From positions 9,200 to 14,596 of the forward strand of contig PMXT01000111.1 of the NCBI GenBank assembly GCA_003170995.1: 5,397 nt of DNA. Direction: 5' to 3'. This document shows, one piece after another, positions 4,958 to 5,397 of this stretch. Each line of letters begins with the position of its first letter. Position 1 is the stretch's first letter. The translations under genes and the position numbers were made by a program. The stretch is from Actinomycetota bacterium. Its GTDB lineage: Bacteria; Actinomycetota; Thermoleophilia; Gaiellales; Gaiellaceae. The notes under the pieces were generated by a model. That model ran no database searches, was not told the DNA's origin, and worked only from the letters and a program-made list of their open reading frames with translations.

Positions 4958-5000
4958 CAAGCTCCCGGGGTTCCCCCTCCCGGGAGCTTGACTTATTTTT
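4958..5000 (+). terminator. strong intrinsic terminator upstream of pdxS
   Basis: CAAGCTCCCGGG (4958-4969) pairs perfectly over 12 bp with CCCGGGAGCTTG (4979-4990) around a 9-nt loop, followed by ACTTATTTTT. This is a textbook Rho-independent terminator on the plus strand. The minus strand lacks a T-run, so it is one-directional. Nothing coding precedes it on this strand, which is the main evidence that an RNA is made upstream. Confidence 0.85.
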
Positions 5001-5210
5001 GCCCAGGTTTGGCGGCTCGCCTCGGATTGGAGCCGTGATGATCCCGATGATCTGGGGCACGATCGCCTGATCCCGGGCTTCGATTCTCTCCGTCAAACGA
5101 GAGCATTCCAGGGTTGTCGATAGTTCTCTCTGGCGACAAACCGCGAGCGCGGCTCTTCCTAGCCTCGGCTCTGCGTAAATGCAACCGGTCGGCTGCTTCG
5201 AGCGTGGCGG
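5001..5210. other. pdxS upstream region, no gene
   Basis: No gene is seen in either strand. Short perfect stems occur: CGGCTC/GAGCCG (5013-5018/5030-5035), CTCTC/GAGAG (near 5085-5105) and TTGTCG/CGACAA (5114-5119/5134-5139, lengthened by GG/CC past a bulged A). They could be regulator sites upstream of the pdxS promoter; I cannot name a regulator. Confidence 0.35.
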
Positions 5211-5216
5211 TAGAAT
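5211..5216 (+). promoter_or_regulatory. -10 element of pdxS, near-leaderless start
   Basis: TAGAAT (5 of 6 to TATAAT) lies 8 bases before the ATG at 5225, so transcription should begin at about 5223-5225. No Shine-Dalgarno sequence lies between them, in keeping with a leaderless or near-leaderless message. The -35 at 17-bp spacing is poor. Confidence 0.55.
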
Positions 5217-5224
5217 CGAAGTCG

Positions 5225-5397
5225 ATGAGCGAGATCGGAACCATGCGCGTGAAAAGCGGCCTCGCCGAGATGCTCAAAGGCGGGGTGATCATGGACGTCA
5301 CCACCGCCGAGCAAGCGAAGATCGCCGAGGACGCGGGCGCCTGCGCGGTGATGGCGCTGGAGCGCGTGCCGGCGGATATCCGCAAGGAAGGCGGCGT
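5225..5397 (+). CDS. pdxS: pyridoxal 5'-phosphate synthase subunit PdxS (5' part)
   Basis: The first 57 codons of PdxS, cut by the window end, read [20 protein letters not shown] followed by [19 protein letters not shown] and ending in [16 protein letters not shown]. This is a near-textbook PdxS N-terminus. PdxS makes PLP from ribose 5-phosphate, glyceraldehyde 3-phosphate and ammonia supplied by the glutaminase PdxT, in the DXP-independent vitamin B6 pathway; it forms cytosolic dodecamers of (beta/alpha)8 barrels. Asp24 falls exactly at the position of the catalytic Asp24 of Bacillus PdxS; the catalytic lysines lie beyond the window. The start ATG 5225 aligns with the family start and is preceded by TAGAAT with no ribosome site, so the message is probably leaderless. 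In actinobacteria pdxT usually follows pdxS; that would lie outside this window. The strong terminator at 4958-5000 insulates it from upstream transcription. Confidence 0.96.
   Translation, partial: MSEIGTMRVKSGLAEMLKGGVIMDVTTAEQAKIAEDAGACAVMALERVPADIRKEGG

Larger units (their letters stand above)
4691..5000 (+). ncRNA. candidate structured non-coding RNA, unidentified
   Basis: This stretch has no good protein gene but is dense in perfect stems and ends at an intrinsic terminator. In order: CCCT/GGGG (4695-4698/4703-4706), the 7-bp stem in 4721-4738, GCGGG/CCCGC (about 4753-4782), TACCGC/GCGGTA with a GATCAA loop (4832-4837/4844-4849), and GAGGA/TCCTC (4908-4912/4922-4926) inside GGGGATCGGG/CCCGATCTCC (4893-4902/4935-4944). 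A second long pairing, TAGAAGGAG with CTCCTTTTA (4850-4858/4941-4949), directly abuts the TACCGC hairpin and competes with the outer 4 bp of the former helix, so two folds are possible. I checked by eye for RNase P, tmRNA, SRP, 6S, T-box and common riboswitch motifs and found none. It could be a small RNA or the leader of a premature-termination switch upstream of pdxS. The 5' end is inferred from a TATAAA box; the 3' end is firm. Confidence 0.4.

Noticed and set aside
4809..4991. 60-codon plus-strand frame
   Set aside because: It has no ribosome site, runs into the terminator stem and overlaps the perfect RNA stems; the protein has no recognisable features.
4993..5385. 130-codon minus-strand frame
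   Set aside because: It is antisense to pdxS over its first part, begins in the terminator T-run and has no family features.

Overview
The window looks like a chromosomal segment of a GC-rich actinobacterium, most likely class Thermoleophilia (Gaiellales or Solirubrobacterales type). This is an inference from three things. The secreted transglycosylase-like protein has a 'CIHR.EG.W...TGNGYYGGLQM' core that I associate with that class. The small lipoprotein resembles short beta-sandwich lipoproteins I associate with the same class. Several genes lack a Shine-Dalgarno sequence and have a -10-like hexamer 6-8 bases before the start codon, as in leaderless actinobacterial mRNAs.

Layout, left to right. 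A small unrecognised protein (57-404, minus) diverges from a secreted Rpf/transglycosylase-like protein (607-1140, plus); the 202-bp gap holds a candidate promoter and a hairpin-rich leader. A YjbQ-family protein (1269-1721, minus) converges on the Rpf-like gene and diverges from a MacB/FtsX-type ABC permease (1849-2964, plus). A LolD/MacB-type ABC ATPase (2969-3655, minus) meets the permease tail to tail with 4 bp between the stop codons. A small lipoprotein (3841-4302, minus) follows, then a CAU-anticodon tRNA (4512-4585, minus) with a long perfect hairpin just past its 3' end. The 639-bp stretch 4586-5224 has no convincing protein gene. It carries a candidate structured RNA on the plus strand (about 4691-5000) that ends in a textbook intrinsic terminator. 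The window closes with the first 57 codons of pdxS (5225 onward, plus).

How the genes may work together. The permease and ATPase are probably one MacB-like transporter or mechanotransmission module, but they are encoded convergently and the ATPase has Asn where the switch histidine is expected. YjbQ (thiamine-phosphate related) and PdxS (vitamin B6 synthesis) both touch vitamin cofactors but are separate units. The Rpf-like protein is a cell-wall enzyme. There is no sign of a phage, insertion sequence, CRISPR array or toxin-antitoxin system. The least explained part is the RNA-like region between the tRNA and pdxS.
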